Counted from the stretch's first letter, positions 44,694 through 56,514 are shown. The stretch: 64,000 nucleotides of DNA from Schistosoma haematobium (GCF_000699445.3 NC_067202.1:2725429-2789428); one strand, 5' to 3'. Numbers and translations: made by a program. The notes: a model not told the origin generated them from the letters alone.

Positions 44694-44723
44694 TATAAAA
44701 AACGCTTACCAGAAAAAATAATT
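43185..44723 (-). mobile_element. RTE LINE, 5'-truncated, with 16-bp target duplication
   Basis: The direct repeat CAAATTATATACTTTA flanks it at 43169-43184 and 44724-44739. The 3' tail is (GTAAC)n-like (GTAACGTAACGTAA), differing from the TAAG tails elsewhere. Perfect duplications plus an open frame of 503 codons make it the youngest-looking LINE in the window. Confidence 0.9.
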
Positions 44724-45012
44724 CAAATTATATACTTTAGTAATGAAATAAGAAATAGAAAGTTACTAAGATATATTGTACACTATAAAACTGCGTAAAT
44801 GTTTTCTGTCAAGTTTAAACTGAGAGACCACCATTGCCAGGACTAACATAGGCCATCGAGCCTCCTGTCCTTCCCAAACTGAAACTGAAACTGAATCCAT
44901 AAAAAGACAAACATAACCAAATATCTTATACTGATATCTATCAATAATTTGTGATATCCAGTCAGTGGATAATCATTACCCAACTTAACATTCGGTCACA
45001 AAGCCATTAATC

Positions 45013-45137
45013 GATCGAAGTTAGACATTAACGACGTTAGATGTCGGCTCAGTGATCATAGGAAACCTTGAATTACTGGACGGCTGTTTTGTCATAGTAT
45101 GACTGTCCTCAGTATTGATCATCCACCCAACTAAACA
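45013..45137. mobile_element. hSINE-B fused fragment, junction type 1
   Basis: Plus-strand leader and head start (AGACATTAACGACGTTAGAT, TCGGCTCAGTGATC) join a minus-strand ribozyme region (GGAAACCTTGAATTACTGGA). The same junction recurs at 46793. Confidence 0.6.
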
Positions 45138-45606
45138 TCCAGTAACAAAGGCACTAACAAATTACTTCACGAATTGACTTTAATAAAAATAATCATTGAA
45201 ATTCAATTTTATCTCATTATGAGACTCTTTAATTTATAATATCCATGACCCTTTCTTTGATGGAAGTCCTTACTGAAGTTGTTCAATCGTCAGAGCGATG
45301 AATTGACATTCGATTGGTTACATTGATGACTTCAGTCAATTAACAATTTTGTCTAACCATGATCTATTTTCACATGTATGATGTATTTCACATTTTGAAA
45401 TTAGTTACTAGTGTACACTAATATAATGTAAATCATTAAGACAGAATATTCATTTTATAAATGGGAACAGAAATGAAAATCAAACTATTTAGATAGATAC
45501 GTTCCTTGTACGTTTGCTCAATCAGCTATGCGGGTTAGAAGACTGAGAATGGACTGATAAAATGTGATTCGTGAAGTGAATAAATGGATACACACATCTT
45601 TGGTAT
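45138..45606. other. Unrecognised AT-rich stretch
   Basis: Nothing identified. Confidence 0.35.
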
Positions 45607-45880
45607 ATATATAATTGAGATCATGAACCGATTGATGTTAGACCACCATTGGAAATCTGGAAGCACTGGACGGCCGTTTCGTCCTATTTTGGAACTCCTC
45701 AGAAGTGCGCATCCACGATCCCGCTCGTGGGATTCGAACCCAGGGCCTTCAGTCTTGCGCGCGAGCGCCTAAACTACCGGACCACTGAGACGGCATCCAA
45801 TGAGACGAAGCGGCCGTCCAGTGCTTCCAGGTTTTCAGTTGTGGTCTAACATTAATTGGTTCATGATCCCAATAAAAAAA
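45607..45880. mobile_element. hSINE-B inverted pair
   Basis: Minus-strand copy with good head (GTGGGATTCGAACCCAGGGC on plus) to about 45799, then a plus-strand ribozyme half and body. Confidence 0.75.
45663..45708 (-). ncRNA. Hammerhead ribozyme in hSINE-B, core intact
   Basis: CTGAGGA, GAAA, stem III CGG/CCG and the GTC site are exact. Stem I lacks only the pair next to the core (GCACTT with CAGTGC). Confidence 0.65.
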
Positions 45881-46595
45881 CTTAACAATCTCCACAACCC
45901 TTAAACTGATATATATAATTGTCGTTCCCGAGCAGACATGAAAATATAGGCTGAGAACTTAGCTAGATTTATAATAAATTTCTTCTGATAGAGTGAGTCG
46001 TTTCCAAAGTTCTTACCTACAGTTTCACATTGAAATGACATTTAAACCCAGATATGTCACATGTTTAGATTCTCACGGCCTATTCCTCTCCTAGATGGGA
46101 CCAATATCATGATCTACAGATTTACCTACTAGTATTATCATTGAATACATAGTACTGAACCAGAATTCAATGGAACAGAATTTTCAGTATTCATTCAATA
46201 AGGATTTCATGTGATCTTCATCCATACCTAATGACAAGTTACTGTCTCACTATGACGTTAATTGAGTTTAATGACTGTTAGAACTTCGATGAAATCAATC
46301 TCGATATCAGCCCTTCGAAATTCAATGACTATTGATTACTGGTACGATGGTAGCCAGAAACATTTCAGCTCTCTAACCTTAGAAACAAATAACTATCCAG
46401 AATGCTACCTGATATCTAAGTTTCTGTTCATCTGTAAACATTTACACATACAAATGTAACTTATCTTCTAAAACTGTTTAACTAAAGTTTTTTCAGCATT
46501 GTTCACCCAAATATGTCACGTTAAAACACTAGACTAAAAGAGAAAACTATCAATTTCGATGTTATCAGTATGAAGGCTTGTACAGATTGAAGTAT
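45881..46595. other. Unrecognised stretch
   Basis: Only short frames without recognisable features. Confidence 0.35.
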
Positions 46596-46599
46596 TTTA

Positions 46600-46745
46600 A
46601 CAGTTGAATTCACGAGTCAATCTAAGCTAGACCACTATTGGAGACTTGGAAGCACTGGACAGCCGTTTCGTCATAGTATGGGTATCAACAATATTCATCC
46701 ACGATCCTTCATGCGGACCTCGAACCCGTGTCTCATAGAGATAGT
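46600..46745 (-). mobile_element. hSINE-B copy, stem II deleted
   Basis: Body and start of ribozyme are good, then GGTATCAACAATATTCATCC and a worn head. Confidence 0.6.
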
Positions 46746-46792
46746 TATCTACCTCAGACAACGGATGAAGAGTTGCGCAAAATCATAGATCG

Positions 46793-46917
46793 ATAGAAGT
46801 TAGACATTAACGCCATTGGATGTCGGCTCAGTGGTCTTCGGAAACCTGGAAGCACTGGACGGCTGTTTTGTCGTAGCATGAGACTCCTCATCAGTGCGCA
46901 TCCACGATCTCAGTTAT
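46793..46917. mobile_element. hSINE-B fused fragment, same junction as 45013
   Basis: AGACATTAACGCCATTGGAT, GGCTCAGTGGTC joined to GGAAACCTGGAAGCACTGGA and an inverted ribozyme. Confidence 0.65.
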
Positions 46918-47204
46918 GGATTTTATCTCATAGTTTTATACCTATTTATTCTGATAACTAACATTACGTACATTCACTTATTTTAAAAGAGAAATCCGAT
47001 AAAATGAAAACAATCGGTCGATAAAACAAGAATAAGTACACTATGCAAGCTATTTCTAAAAATTATTCATATAACTATTGTATATTGGAAGAACAAATTA
47101 AGTAGTATATATGGTTACACACAAAAATGTTTTTTATAGAAAATAATTTTTTGAACGTTTAAATAGCTAACTGAATCACTGAACCGTTGTCAGAATGAGG
47201 GTTT

Positions 47205-47330
47205 TATGGAATCCTGTACTAGGACGAAACTGCCGTCCAGTGCTTCCACGTTTTCAATGGTGGTCTAACAACAATCGGTTCATGATCTCAATCGAAAACA
47301 TAATAATCTCCACAACCTCATATTGACGTT
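47205..47330 (+). mobile_element. hSINE-B 3' half
   Basis: TGTACTAGGACGAAACTGCC through body to AATCTCCACAACCTCA. Confidence 0.65.
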
Positions 47331-47374
47331 TACCTCAAGCTCACTAGTGACTAGCTTCGTGAGGGAATTCTCGG

Positions 47375-47725
47375 AGTTCTAGTGAGAAGCCGAGACCAGT
47401 GAAGCTAATCCGTGTTGGGTAGAAACAGGTATCTACCTCAATATAATGGAAGATGATCGTGCAATTTCGTCGACTGGTTGACCTTAGACGTTAACACCAT
47501 TGGATGCAGGCCGGCTCAGTGGTTTAGAGGTTAAGCGTTCTCGCGCGAGACTGAATGCCCTAGGTTCGAATCCCTTGATCGGGATTGTGTACGCGCACTG
47601 CTGAAGATTCCCACAACAGGACGAAACGGCCGTCCAGTGCTTCCAGACTTTCCATGGTAGTCTAGCTTCTATTAACTCATGATTTCAACTATTGAAATTA
47701 CTATCCTATCCACAAAAACCCTTTC
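47375..47725 (+). mobile_element. hSINE-B, full length
   Basis: Leader (TGAGAAGCCGAGACCAGTGA), head (TGGTTTAGAGGTTAAGCG; GGTTCGAATCCC), ribozyme at 47595-47640 with CTGAAGA, GAAA and stem I intact but T at the first stem II position, then body. The clearest full-length model for the family, about 350 bp. Confidence 0.8.
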
Positions 47726-47768
47726 AGATATAGAATTGTTTAGAATTAATGACAACCGATTGTAAAAC

Positions 47769-48198
47769 CTTGTATGGGGCGGAAACCTGGAGAACTACGA
47801 AAGCCATCATCCGGAAGATACAGGTGTTCATTAACAGTTGTCTACGCAAAATACTTCGAATCCGTTGGCCGGACAGATACTATTAGCAACAACCTACTAT
47901 GGGAGAGAACAAACCAGATCCCAGTGGAGGAAGAAGCGTTGGATGTGGATAGGACACACATTGATGAAAGCACCGAACTGCGTCACAAGACAAACCCTCA
48001 CATGGGATCCTCAAGACCAAAGTAAGGGAGGAAGGCCAAAGAACACATTACGCCGGGAAATGGGGATAGACATGAGAAAAATGAACAAGAATTGGATGGA
48101 ACTAGAAAGGAAGTCCCATGACAGAGTGTGTTGGAGAACGCTGGTCGTTGGCCTATGCTCCATTCGTAGTAACAGGCGTAAGTAAGTAAGTAAGTAAT
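47769..48198 (+). mobile_element. RTE LINE 3' fragment
   Basis: GGGGCGGAAACCTGGAGAAC to AGGCGTAAGTAAGTAAGTAA. A 115-codon open stretch (47838-48185) with [16 protein letters not shown] and [13 protein letters not shown] ends SNRRK at the tail. Confidence 0.85.
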
Positions 48199-48484
48199 TG
48201 TAAAACGTACAAATTGATTAATCCCCATTAATACCTTATTTATAATTAATGCATTTCATGGTATCTTTTAATAGAAATTTTAAATATGACATTAGAATAG
48301 ATTGACATAACTATTCAGATAGAATAAATGTCATTTGTTATGTAACATTTGAAGAAGAAGAAAGCAAATAAGATTGATTGTTGTTTGTTCTTATGAACTA
48401 ATGATCAATGTTGATGATAGACATTGTAAATATAACGTGAGAATCTTGAATGAGAAAATCTTTTTTTCTTAAAACAAAAAAAGA

Positions 48485-48790
48485 GTTGAATTCATCAGTC
48501 GACTTAAGCTAGACCACCATGGAAAACCTGGAAGCACTAAATAACCATCTTGTCCTAATATTGGACTCCTCAGCAGAGCGCTTGCGATATTTGAAGCCGG
48601 CACCTAACGATCTCACGCGCAAACGCTTAACCTCTAGACCACTGAGTTGGCATCCAGCAATGTTATTGCTTAACCAATTCAGGAAATTGCCCCACCATCC
48701 ACCATTGTCTTCGGTGAGTTACTGCCTCAGAACAAAACATGATTGAACTCCACTGATCACTGCTTCTCACCAGAACTTCAGGAAATACCT
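48485..48790 (-). mobile_element. hSINE-B, full length with leader
   Basis: Body, worn ribozyme (GAAA lost), head and leader (CACTGATCACTGCTTCTCAC on plus). Confidence 0.7.
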
Positions 48791-48956
48791 GATATTTATT
48801 TATTAAACCATTCATCAACAATAATTATCATGAAAATCTTCAGAAACATGTTACTTTTTAAAGGGGAGTAAAAAGGTAGGTTAATTTGTGTTTGTATCTC
48901 CTCTCTGTTAATACATGTGTATTCTAAGCGGATTGTATCATCTGCATAATGAAGTA

Positions 48957-49155
48957 AGCATTCACTTGGAATCCTGAAGGAGAACGGTAAAGAAGAAAAC
49001 CAAAGAACATACACTATGTTGAAAATTGAGAGCAGACATGAAAAGAATGAATAGCGACAGGAAATAACTGGTAAGTATTGACCAGGATAGAGTTGAATGG
49101 AAAATATTTGTGTGCTTCCTATGATACTTCATGAAGGGTGACAGGCATAAGTGAA
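48957..49155 (+). mobile_element. RTE LINE 3' end, second subfamily
   Basis: CACTTGGAATCCTGAAGGAG to GGTGACAGGCATAAGTGAAT. Confidence 0.65.
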
Positions 49156-49174
49156 TCGGAATACACGACACACG

Positions 49175-49320
49175 ATTATTCTTATCTTACACTCAACAGC
49201 TAAATGAACCTGCTACATCCCATTGTAAAACTTCACATAGGCGCTCAAACCCAGTACACTTCACTTCAAACGCTCAAATCGTTATCCACTGTGTTACTGT
49301 AACTAGGTACCCACTGACTT
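49175..49320 (-). mobile_element. hSINE-A worn copy
   Basis: Head region AAACCCAGTACACTTCACTT and TCGTTATCCACTGTGTTACT recognisable; ribozyme decayed. Confidence 0.45.
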
Positions 49321-49765
49321 GTTGGAAATGGGATAAAATTAACTGGTAAGTATTTACATTAGGCTCTTGGTTGGCTAAAAATGTTCACATCTTTACTAAT
49401 ATACACTGAAATATCCATAGAACTCAAATAACCCATGAAAAGTTGTTCCACTTTAAGCTGAAATTATCTTATTTATATAAATTTATGAATTTGTACGGGA
49501 TCGAACCTGGATTTTGTGAGTTTTACGGTAGAAATAACCATTGAATGGTTTTCAGGCCATTGAGTCGATGTTGTCAACATTCCAGACAATACTCAATATC
49601 CTTCCCCAATTGAATAACTCTCTTAATCGATAACATTTTCTATATAGTTTGACTAAACTAATTAAAAGATCCTCAAAAATGTTCCTTCGAAGTTATTCAC
49701 CGAATTTAAATCATGATCATTAATTATTACTAAGATTTTGAAAAGATATTTATAAGAGAATTATT
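49321..49765. other. Unrecognised stretch
   Basis: A possible worn SINE head near 49500 (GGGATCGAACCTGG). Otherwise nothing. Confidence 0.3.
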
Positions 49766-49766
49766 G

Positions 49767-50250
49767 CGCCCCCAAATGCCCTGGTACAGTCGAGAGTGGT
49801 GAAAGTCAGGTACGTCTTTACAAATGCTCTCACATAGACACATGCATACAGCCACTACCAGGGATGTCCTACTCATAGCCTTCTCGTGGTGAGGGTGTTG
49901 TTTACGAAATTGAAAGGACGAAAATCTAATGTTTATGGATATGGATGATCCATTTAGGGGAGTTGAAAAACCCTCATTCCAAACTAATGGTGTACATCGG
50001 CTACAGGACCCTAAGGAAACAAATGGTGTATGAATCAATCGTTGGTCAACGGCTACCATGAGACTGCAGCTCCTTACATTGCTCCACTGTTTTGTGGATT
50101 AGACTTTTAGGTCAAAGGCTCCTGGTGTGGTCTACTGAGAAAACTACCTGCTTCGGTTTGGGCACCCTGGTAGTATCCAAGCCGCAATATAAATCGAATT
50201 ATTTATGTGACGCATATCTATTTGGTGCCTCCTTGTACCATTGTGTTTTC
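49767..50250 (+). mobile_element. Repeat T copy T6
   Basis: CGCCCCCAAATGCCCTGGTA to TGCCTCCTTGTACCATTG. Inverted relative to T8 at 50612, 360 bp away. Confidence 0.72.
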
Positions 50251-50344
50251 TAACTAATTTAGATGTTCGACTTGTACATCTATCAGTCAACTTTAATAAA
50301 TCCGCTTGCGTATTGCCAGTAATACTAAATCTATTGAACGAGAA

Positions 50345-50605
50345 CTCAAGTTGGGCGGATTAATGTATTGTTTCATATAAAATTACCAAGTTCTTTCATG
50401 AAATGTGATAATTCATACTTTGAATACTTCATTTACAAATCGTCTATCAGTTGTTCTTAACTTCATCTTACCTTCGTTGCTATTATTCTCTGTTTACATT
50501 CCCATTCTCTTTATTTCGATGTCTTTAACCTTTTGCTGCCAGGTATTCCACTTTTTGTTGGTGTTACATACTACTTATGTCGACAGCCGTTACAACTCTA
50601 CTTAA
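50345..50605 (+). repeat. Repeat D copy
   Basis: TTGCTGCCAGGTATTCCACT and TGTTACATACTACTTATGTC. Confidence 0.5.
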
Positions 50606-50611
50606 TAGTCA

Positions 50612-51032
50612 ATAATACTGCCCGGGTGCACAAACTGAAACAGGTGTTTTTATTAAGAAGCCACATGTAGAGCCTTCGGCGTAAAGGTCTGGTCCATAAG
50701 GCAGTGGAGCGACGTCAGGAGATGCAGCCCAATGGTAGTTGGCGACCAACAATTGGTTCATACGCCATTTTTTCTTACAGAATCCTTGAGCCTATGTACA
50801 TCATTGGTTTGGAATCAGGGTTTTCCAACTTTCCTAGATAAATACTTCATATCCACCAACCTGTTTAAAGCGTCGAATATTCGCTTTTCGTCCTGTCAAT
50901 TTCGTAAATAACACTCCCACCACGAGTAGGAGTTCCCTGATCAGGACTGTATACGCGTGACCATATGAGATCATTTGTAGAAGGAGAACTGACTTTCCCC
51001 ACCCTTGACTGTACCAGGCCATTTGGGTGCTT
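50612..51032 (-). mobile_element. Repeat T copy T8
   Basis: TGCCCGGGTGCACAAACTGA to TGTACCAGGCCATTTGGGTG. Confidence 0.7.
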
Positions 51033-51294
51033 GTGTGGCGAATATGTATTCAATACACCTTCATACAAATATTTACGTATTCAAACAAAAAAATTCCATA
51101 ATGAAAATAGTTATAATAATGGAAAGACACTCAAAATGTATGAAGAAAACATTTTTTATTCAATGTAAACAAAGGTTGAACATGAATTACTTCTCAAGTT
51201 GTTTGTTTGTTTTACATATTATATATATAACTGCATTTATTTCTTCTGTCACATGATCAATTCAATCATATAGGTTTGATGTACTTGTATATTA

Positions 51295-51500
51295 AACTAC
51301 GTATACCTGAAATACATGATTCATACAACAGTAGCTATGTTCTGAACTCAAACAGGTAGGGTTTGGCGGAAGGTTCAATGACTACTCAGAGTCGACTCTA
51401 GGCTGCTCATACTGGTCAACGCTACATTGGTTTGGCACAGTGCCAAGGTCATATAAGTTGGTGTTCCAATTGATATAATTAACAGGGCATAGAACACAAC
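51295..51500 (+). mobile_element. LTR-like repeat G fragment
   Basis: ACCTGAAATACATGATTCAT, AACAGGTAGGGTTTGGCGGA and TTTGGCACAGTGCCAAGGTC match other G pieces. Confidence 0.4.
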
Positions 51501-53013
51501 ATGTAGAACAATTAAAATTCGTACAAAATTGAAAATCCTTTACAAAATTTGGTGCTCGACATCGATAATCAATTGACAAAGATCCTTACCAATAATAAAA
51601 TGAACAATATACACGATAAATAATATATTGATTATTTGAACCCATTGATTCAATCGATAATCCAATGTATAATTTAAGTAAAATATACTAGGTTTATGTT
51701 TCCATGTAATCACTAATACTTGGATCTAGGTATACTCAATTAAAGAGCCCCAAATTAGAATGGAACATGAGTCTTAGATTCCTCCACAAACCATCAATTC
51801 TAAATAATATTTACATATTAGTCAACAATTTTCGAGTGTTGTAAACTCTTTGTATAACAATATATAATGAATGATTTAAGATGAAGACGATTCAAGATCT
51901 ATAAACCAGCTGTTTTCATATCTTTTGCTAAATAGTATGATATTCATTTTGAAACATAAGTGAATCATCTTCCGACATCAAACATAAAGCATCACTAGAA
52001 TAAGTTCGTAAACTACACTATAAGAGAGTAAATTAGTCAATTCTGTAGGTTTTGACTAATTATAACTATGGTGAACCAAACCTCTTAACACTCAATATCA
52101 AATCCAAGTCGACTAAAAAGCATAAGCTTACTTCGCCTACGCAGTGTAGAACAGTTGATGATACACAACATAAAGTTACATTTTTGTTTGTCAAATTATG
52201 GTCTACTTCGTTATTAGTACTGCTCTAATAATAGACCTCATTTTTAAATTGTATATTTATCATAATGTGACTACCTAATCTATAAAATCCTATGTGAAAG
52301 TCACATCAATTTCTATACTGACTTGTCCTATCGTAATCATCACCAATATATAATAGAGAACACATTCAGACTGAAGATAGAACAATATATTTAATATGAA
52401 TAAAAGCGTTAAGTTACACAATGATGACCATGCCTGTAAGCTCAGTCATGTCATCCGATCGAATCCAATATTCCCGCGTTCTCCATTGCTAACCTTCTCT
52501 TCAGTAATTATATACTTGGCTACAAAGGTTGTACAGTGATGATCAAATGCCACTACATGTTCACTGAGACAATTTTTAAGATCTGTTTCTCTTTCTTATT
52601 TCTGTAATATAGATCTCATTTTCAATATAACTTCATTGAGAGAATCATCAATGAATCAGTTGTCATCAACTTCAAATGTTCTACATCCTTTTTTTTTAAA
52701 AAAGTCCCTTTGATAACGTTATTATTAATTAGATGAATGTACTACATAGTCTTAAGTTCTGAATTCAAGTTACAACTTGAATCTTGATCAACTCTTTAGT
52801 GTAGTACATTTCAATAGTTAAAAATAATCGACCTACTAGTTCACTCTAATAATATGTATTTACCTACATTCATTTATTTATAATATCAATCTCAGGTTAG
52901 AATCCTAATACAAATAGTTTTAAACATCAATTGACTACTTATTAAGCTACTGATTTATCAAATGTCAGACAATATATATATATATATATCAAAATGGGTT
53001 TGTGGAGATTTTT
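51501..53013. other. AT-rich 1.5-kb stretch
   Basis: A worn hSINE-A ribozyme may lie at 51700-51790. (AT)n at about 52972-52990. Otherwise nothing recognised. Confidence 0.35.
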
Positions 53014-53017
53014 AGAA

Positions 53018-53316
53018 ATTTTCACAGATTGAAATCATGAGTCAGTTGAAGCTAGACCACCGTTGGTATATGGTGGCGCAACTTCGTGGATTGGTTGAAG
53101 TTAGACATTAACACCGTCCGATGCCGGCTCAGTGGTCTGATGGTTAAGTGCTCGCGCGCGAAGCCAGTAGGTCCTGGGTTCGAGCCCTGCGTGGTGCGGG
53201 ATCGTGGATGTGCACTGCTGAGGAGTCCCATACTAGGGCGAAACGGCCGTCCAGTGCTTCCAGACTTTCAACGGTGGTCTAGCTTCAACTGACTCATGAT
53301 TTCAATCTGTGAAAAT
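53018..53316 (+). mobile_element. hSINE-B unit with perfect 48-bp terminal inverted repeats
   Basis: 53018-53065 is the exact reverse complement of 53269-53316. Between them lie leader, head (GGGTTCGAGCCCTGC), an intact ribozyme and body. The unit is flanked by AT-rich dinucleotide sequence on both sides. Confidence 0.88.
53212..53257 (+). ncRNA. Hammerhead ribozyme in hSINE-B, intact
   Basis: GCACTG CTGAGGA GTCC-CATACTA-GGGC GAAA CGG/CCG TC CAGTGC. Stem I six pairs, stem II four (one T-G), stem III three, GTC cleavage triplet. The best B-type ribozyme in the window. Confidence 0.85.
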
Positions 53317-53830
53317 ATATATATAGTCATTATAGCAGACCACATGCAATTGAGTTTGTTCACATTTAATTTGATTCAAGCTCTTTTGTTAACTTATTTA
53401 ACGTATAGAGTCATTCGTATAATGTCACCGTATCTATACCATTGTACCTTTATTATGGTTGTACTTGTATGAATATGTATGCATGAGCATTGTTTACTGC
53501 TGCTAACCTTACTATTAATAGCTTAATTGATCCGATGATTCATTCATTTCCCCATGTGTATATATGTACATTTTAATCCTCTTCATTGATTCCGTTACTC
53601 ACTTGCCCGATTGTCTATCGATACTACTCTTTCATGCTCGTTTAGAGTACCTGTAATTGTGTTCATCTGTGAGTTGTGGTGCAATAATAAACGTAATCAA
53701 AACATCGTATTCGCCTTCTGATTAATACACCATTGTGGCATTATCTAGTGACGGTTATCACGACGAACAGTATACGAAGTTTAAGGATTCTATCGAATAC
53801 CGACCACCACAATATATTTTTTACGAAGCA
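53317..53830 (+). mobile_element. Possible LTR with adjoining internal sequence
   Basis: AATAATAAACGTAATCAAAA resembles a polyadenylation region. ATTGTGGCATTATCTAGTGA further on could be the LTR end followed by a primer-binding site. No gag or pol follows. Inference from layout only. Confidence 0.35.
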
Positions 53831-53859
53831 TCAAAGCATTTACATAATGCATTCATAAT

Positions 53860-53968
53860 TCCAATAGTTGAATTCACGAGTTAATTGAAGCTAGACAACC
53901 ATGGAAAACCTGGAAGCACTGGTTAGCCGTTTTGTCCTACTATGGGACTCCTCAGCAGTGCGCATTGA
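53860..53968 (-). mobile_element. hSINE-B 3' half
   Basis: Good body and ribozyme with CTGAGGA, but GAAA is CAAA. Head absent. Confidence 0.68.
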
Positions 53969-54169
53969 TGATGTACAACAAATAATTATAAAACTTTAAA
54001 ATCCTATTTGTTAGTGTCACTATTGATATTACAGCTAGTTTACTGCTCTCTAGAATAGAATCAGCTACGTCTGTCAATTATAAACAAACAATACTGACCT
54101 GTCATTTTTCTACTTCAAAATTATCAATAATTAGATAGTCATTTTTAGTAATTAAATGTGTAATTTAAT

Positions 54170-54370
54170 CGTCGAATTCATGAGTTAATTAATACTAAAC
54201 CACCATAGAAAATCTGGAAGCACAGGATGGGCGTTTCGTCCTAGTTTGAAACTCCTCAACAGAACGCATCTACGATCCCGCATACGGTATTCAAATCCAA
54301 GACCTATCGGTCTCTCGAACAAACACACTTAACCTGTAGAACACTGAGTTGACATCTAATGGTATCTAAT
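54170..54370 (-). mobile_element. hSINE-B copy
   Basis: Body, ribozyme with TTGAGGA core and altered stem I, worn head. Confidence 0.62.
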
Positions 54371-54436
54371 AGTATATGTTACAAAGGTAATATCTATTAT
54401 TCACTATATCAACGGAATTATAATTTAAAAATGAAT

Positions 54437-55056
54437 CTAAATGAGACTAGCTTTTGCCAACCTGCGTCATTTATGGCGTAGGCGAGATATCCTTCTATCA
54501 ACCAAAGGACGTGTTTACTGCACAGCAGTTCGTTCCGTCTTACTTTATTGCGGTGAAACATGGCCGGTAAGAGTAGAGGATATTCGTAGGTTACTAGTAT
54601 TTGATCATAGGTATCTTCGAAATATTGCTCGTATATCCTGGAACCATCGAGTAAGTAACGTTATTGTTAGGAAACGGGTACTAAGTAAAGATGGCAAATC
54701 GATTGATGAAGTGGTGAAACGTCATCAGTTGAGATGGCTAGGACGCGTGTTATGTAAGCCCAACCACCGACTGCCTCGATGTACCATGTTCAGTGGTATA
54801 GGAGTAGGTTAGATGAAAGCTAGGGGCGGCCAGACCAAAACATGGCACAAGTCCATGAAATCACTGACAAATGGACTGATTCATGTTGGTAGGTGTAGAC
54901 TACCTGCTGGGGACTGCGAGATGATAGCAACCGATGGTTAGAGACCATTATGGGGTTTGAATCGACAATTGTATCTCTGTGTTGATGTTGTTGTTGGCAA
55001 ATCGAACGGATGTACTTACGTACGAAGTTCTACGTTGTTACTGACTGACTGACTAA
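54437..55056 (+). mobile_element. LINE C-terminus, copy S3, with (CTGA)n tail
   Basis: A 123-codon open stretch (54441-54812) with KGRVYCTAVRSVLLYCGETW, VEDIRRLLVFDHRYLRNIAR and LRWLGRVLCKPNHRLPR. This is the C-terminal region that follows the RT in RTE-type LINEs, in a lineage distinct from the TAAG-tailed one. GGGGCGGCCAGACCAAAACA continues it in another frame. Ends TTACTGACTGACTGAC. Confidence 0.8.
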
Positions 55057-55269
55057 ATGGGACATAGTAGGATTAGTGTGAGAAATTTCTTCCATATTAT
55101 GTCAACATTGAGTAATTTTTTTTTTGATACTATGTACAAGTTTATTTTATAAAGATTTTTATTAAGTTGTATACTAGTTGACTTCTCTGAAATTATAAAC
55201 AATTAGAATAGAGATTAGTTTAAATGATTTCTTCAAAATCATTATGTAATCTTGAGGCTATTTTATGAG

Positions 55270-55558
55270 CGGTTCACTATGGAGCGAACGAGAACGCAGG
55301 TCGGTACAACCGAGTGTATAACAACACAAATTTACTGAACTTCTGAGTAAATTCTAAGAACCATACAGTAAATGCTTCAATTGTGAAAAGGTTAATCCAA
55401 TGTCTGACATTGTTTTTTTCATTTCCATAGTAATCATTCTCAGTTCTCCTTCTTTTTCTCTTCAATCTTCTTGACCTTCTGTTGCCAGGTATTTCACTTT
55501 AGATTGATGGTACATACTACATATATCTGTCAACATCAGTAGCACACATCACAACTGA
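55270..55558 (+). repeat. Repeat D, longest copy
   Basis: Starts TCACTATGGAGCGAACGAGA and ends GTAGCACACATCACAAC, about 285 bp. Confidence 0.6.
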
Positions 55559-55574
55559 GATGGTGAAGATTTGT

Positions 55575-55880
55575 AGCTCAGGCAGATGATTTTGATTAAC
55601 TTCTGTTCTCTGAACTGGATAGTTTGGTCTTGAAGCTTTCATTGTTCTTCTGTACGACATCATCACCATAAACTTCAGGTAGAAGTGAAGTTTTCGAATT
55701 TCTCCACATGTGGTTCATAGCTTGTCTTGTAGACTTCAATTAACCTATTTACCTATTAAGTATATTCCTCTTAAGCAAATTATGATAATGGATAAGTGAA
55801 ATGCAAGACGCTCATCCAAGAATCATCCATTGAATGCATTTTCACTTCGTTATTGATATTCACACCAAAACGCATATTTT
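55575..55880 (-). repeat. Repeat F copy
   Basis: Reverse partner of 37905-38190. Confidence 0.6.
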
Positions 55881-56215
55881 GCTTTATAAGCATAGATGGA
55901 TGGTGGTTAGCATTGGAATCCAAGACACATGTTTTATCCTATTTGGGACACGTCGGATGGATGTACCTGCATCTCAAAGTTAATGTTCGCGCTGGGACTC
56001 GAACTCAGTACTATTAGCCCAGAACGCCATCGCGTTATCCTCTTAGCTACTGAGGCCTGATAGCCACCTGCTTATACAATAGGGTGTAGTTTTAAATCCA
56101 ATTGGTTTTGTTTATTTGCATCGTCTCATTGTTATTTAGGACTGCAACTGATTAGTCTCTTATTGGTATATCCGCATACCGTGGGGATTGCCTCGATATT
56201 GCCTTAGGTCACAAA
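55880..56215 (-). mobile_element. hSINE-A copy with body
   Basis: Ribozyme degraded (CCGACGTGTCCCAAATAGGA on minus). Head GTTCGAGTCCCAGCG and the complete following block to TGACCTAAGGCAATATCGAG. Confidence 0.65.
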
Positions 56216-56514
56216 CTAGTTGAAAGTAGCCAGCAAAAGCCCTCAATCTATATTTCGTACAAGGTGGTACAAGGTATACCTGTAATCTTAAAGGGATATA
56301 TACATAAGCAAAAAAAACGAAACATGCTAATTAAAGCACTAAATCAGTGACTATATCATTTGCTACACATTTTCTGGAAAAAAGGGGATTCAATTTTGCA
56401 GAATTTGTTTATTCTGGTTAGCGATTTTTAGCAAAATTGTTTTCTAGGGGATGGGCCAGCAACTCCATGCCCAACACTCCTTCTTTACTCAGGTTTGGGA
56501 CCGGCAGTAGCCCT

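Noticed and set aside
53130..53195. tRNA gene at the SINE head, and similar heads elsewhere
   Set aside because: A and B boxes are present but no cloverleaf with acceptor and anticodon arms can be drawn; these are retroposon heads.
56220..56300. Further hSINE-C copy
   Set aside because: Only GTACAAGGTATACCTGTAAT-like similarity; no ribozyme core or head can be seen.
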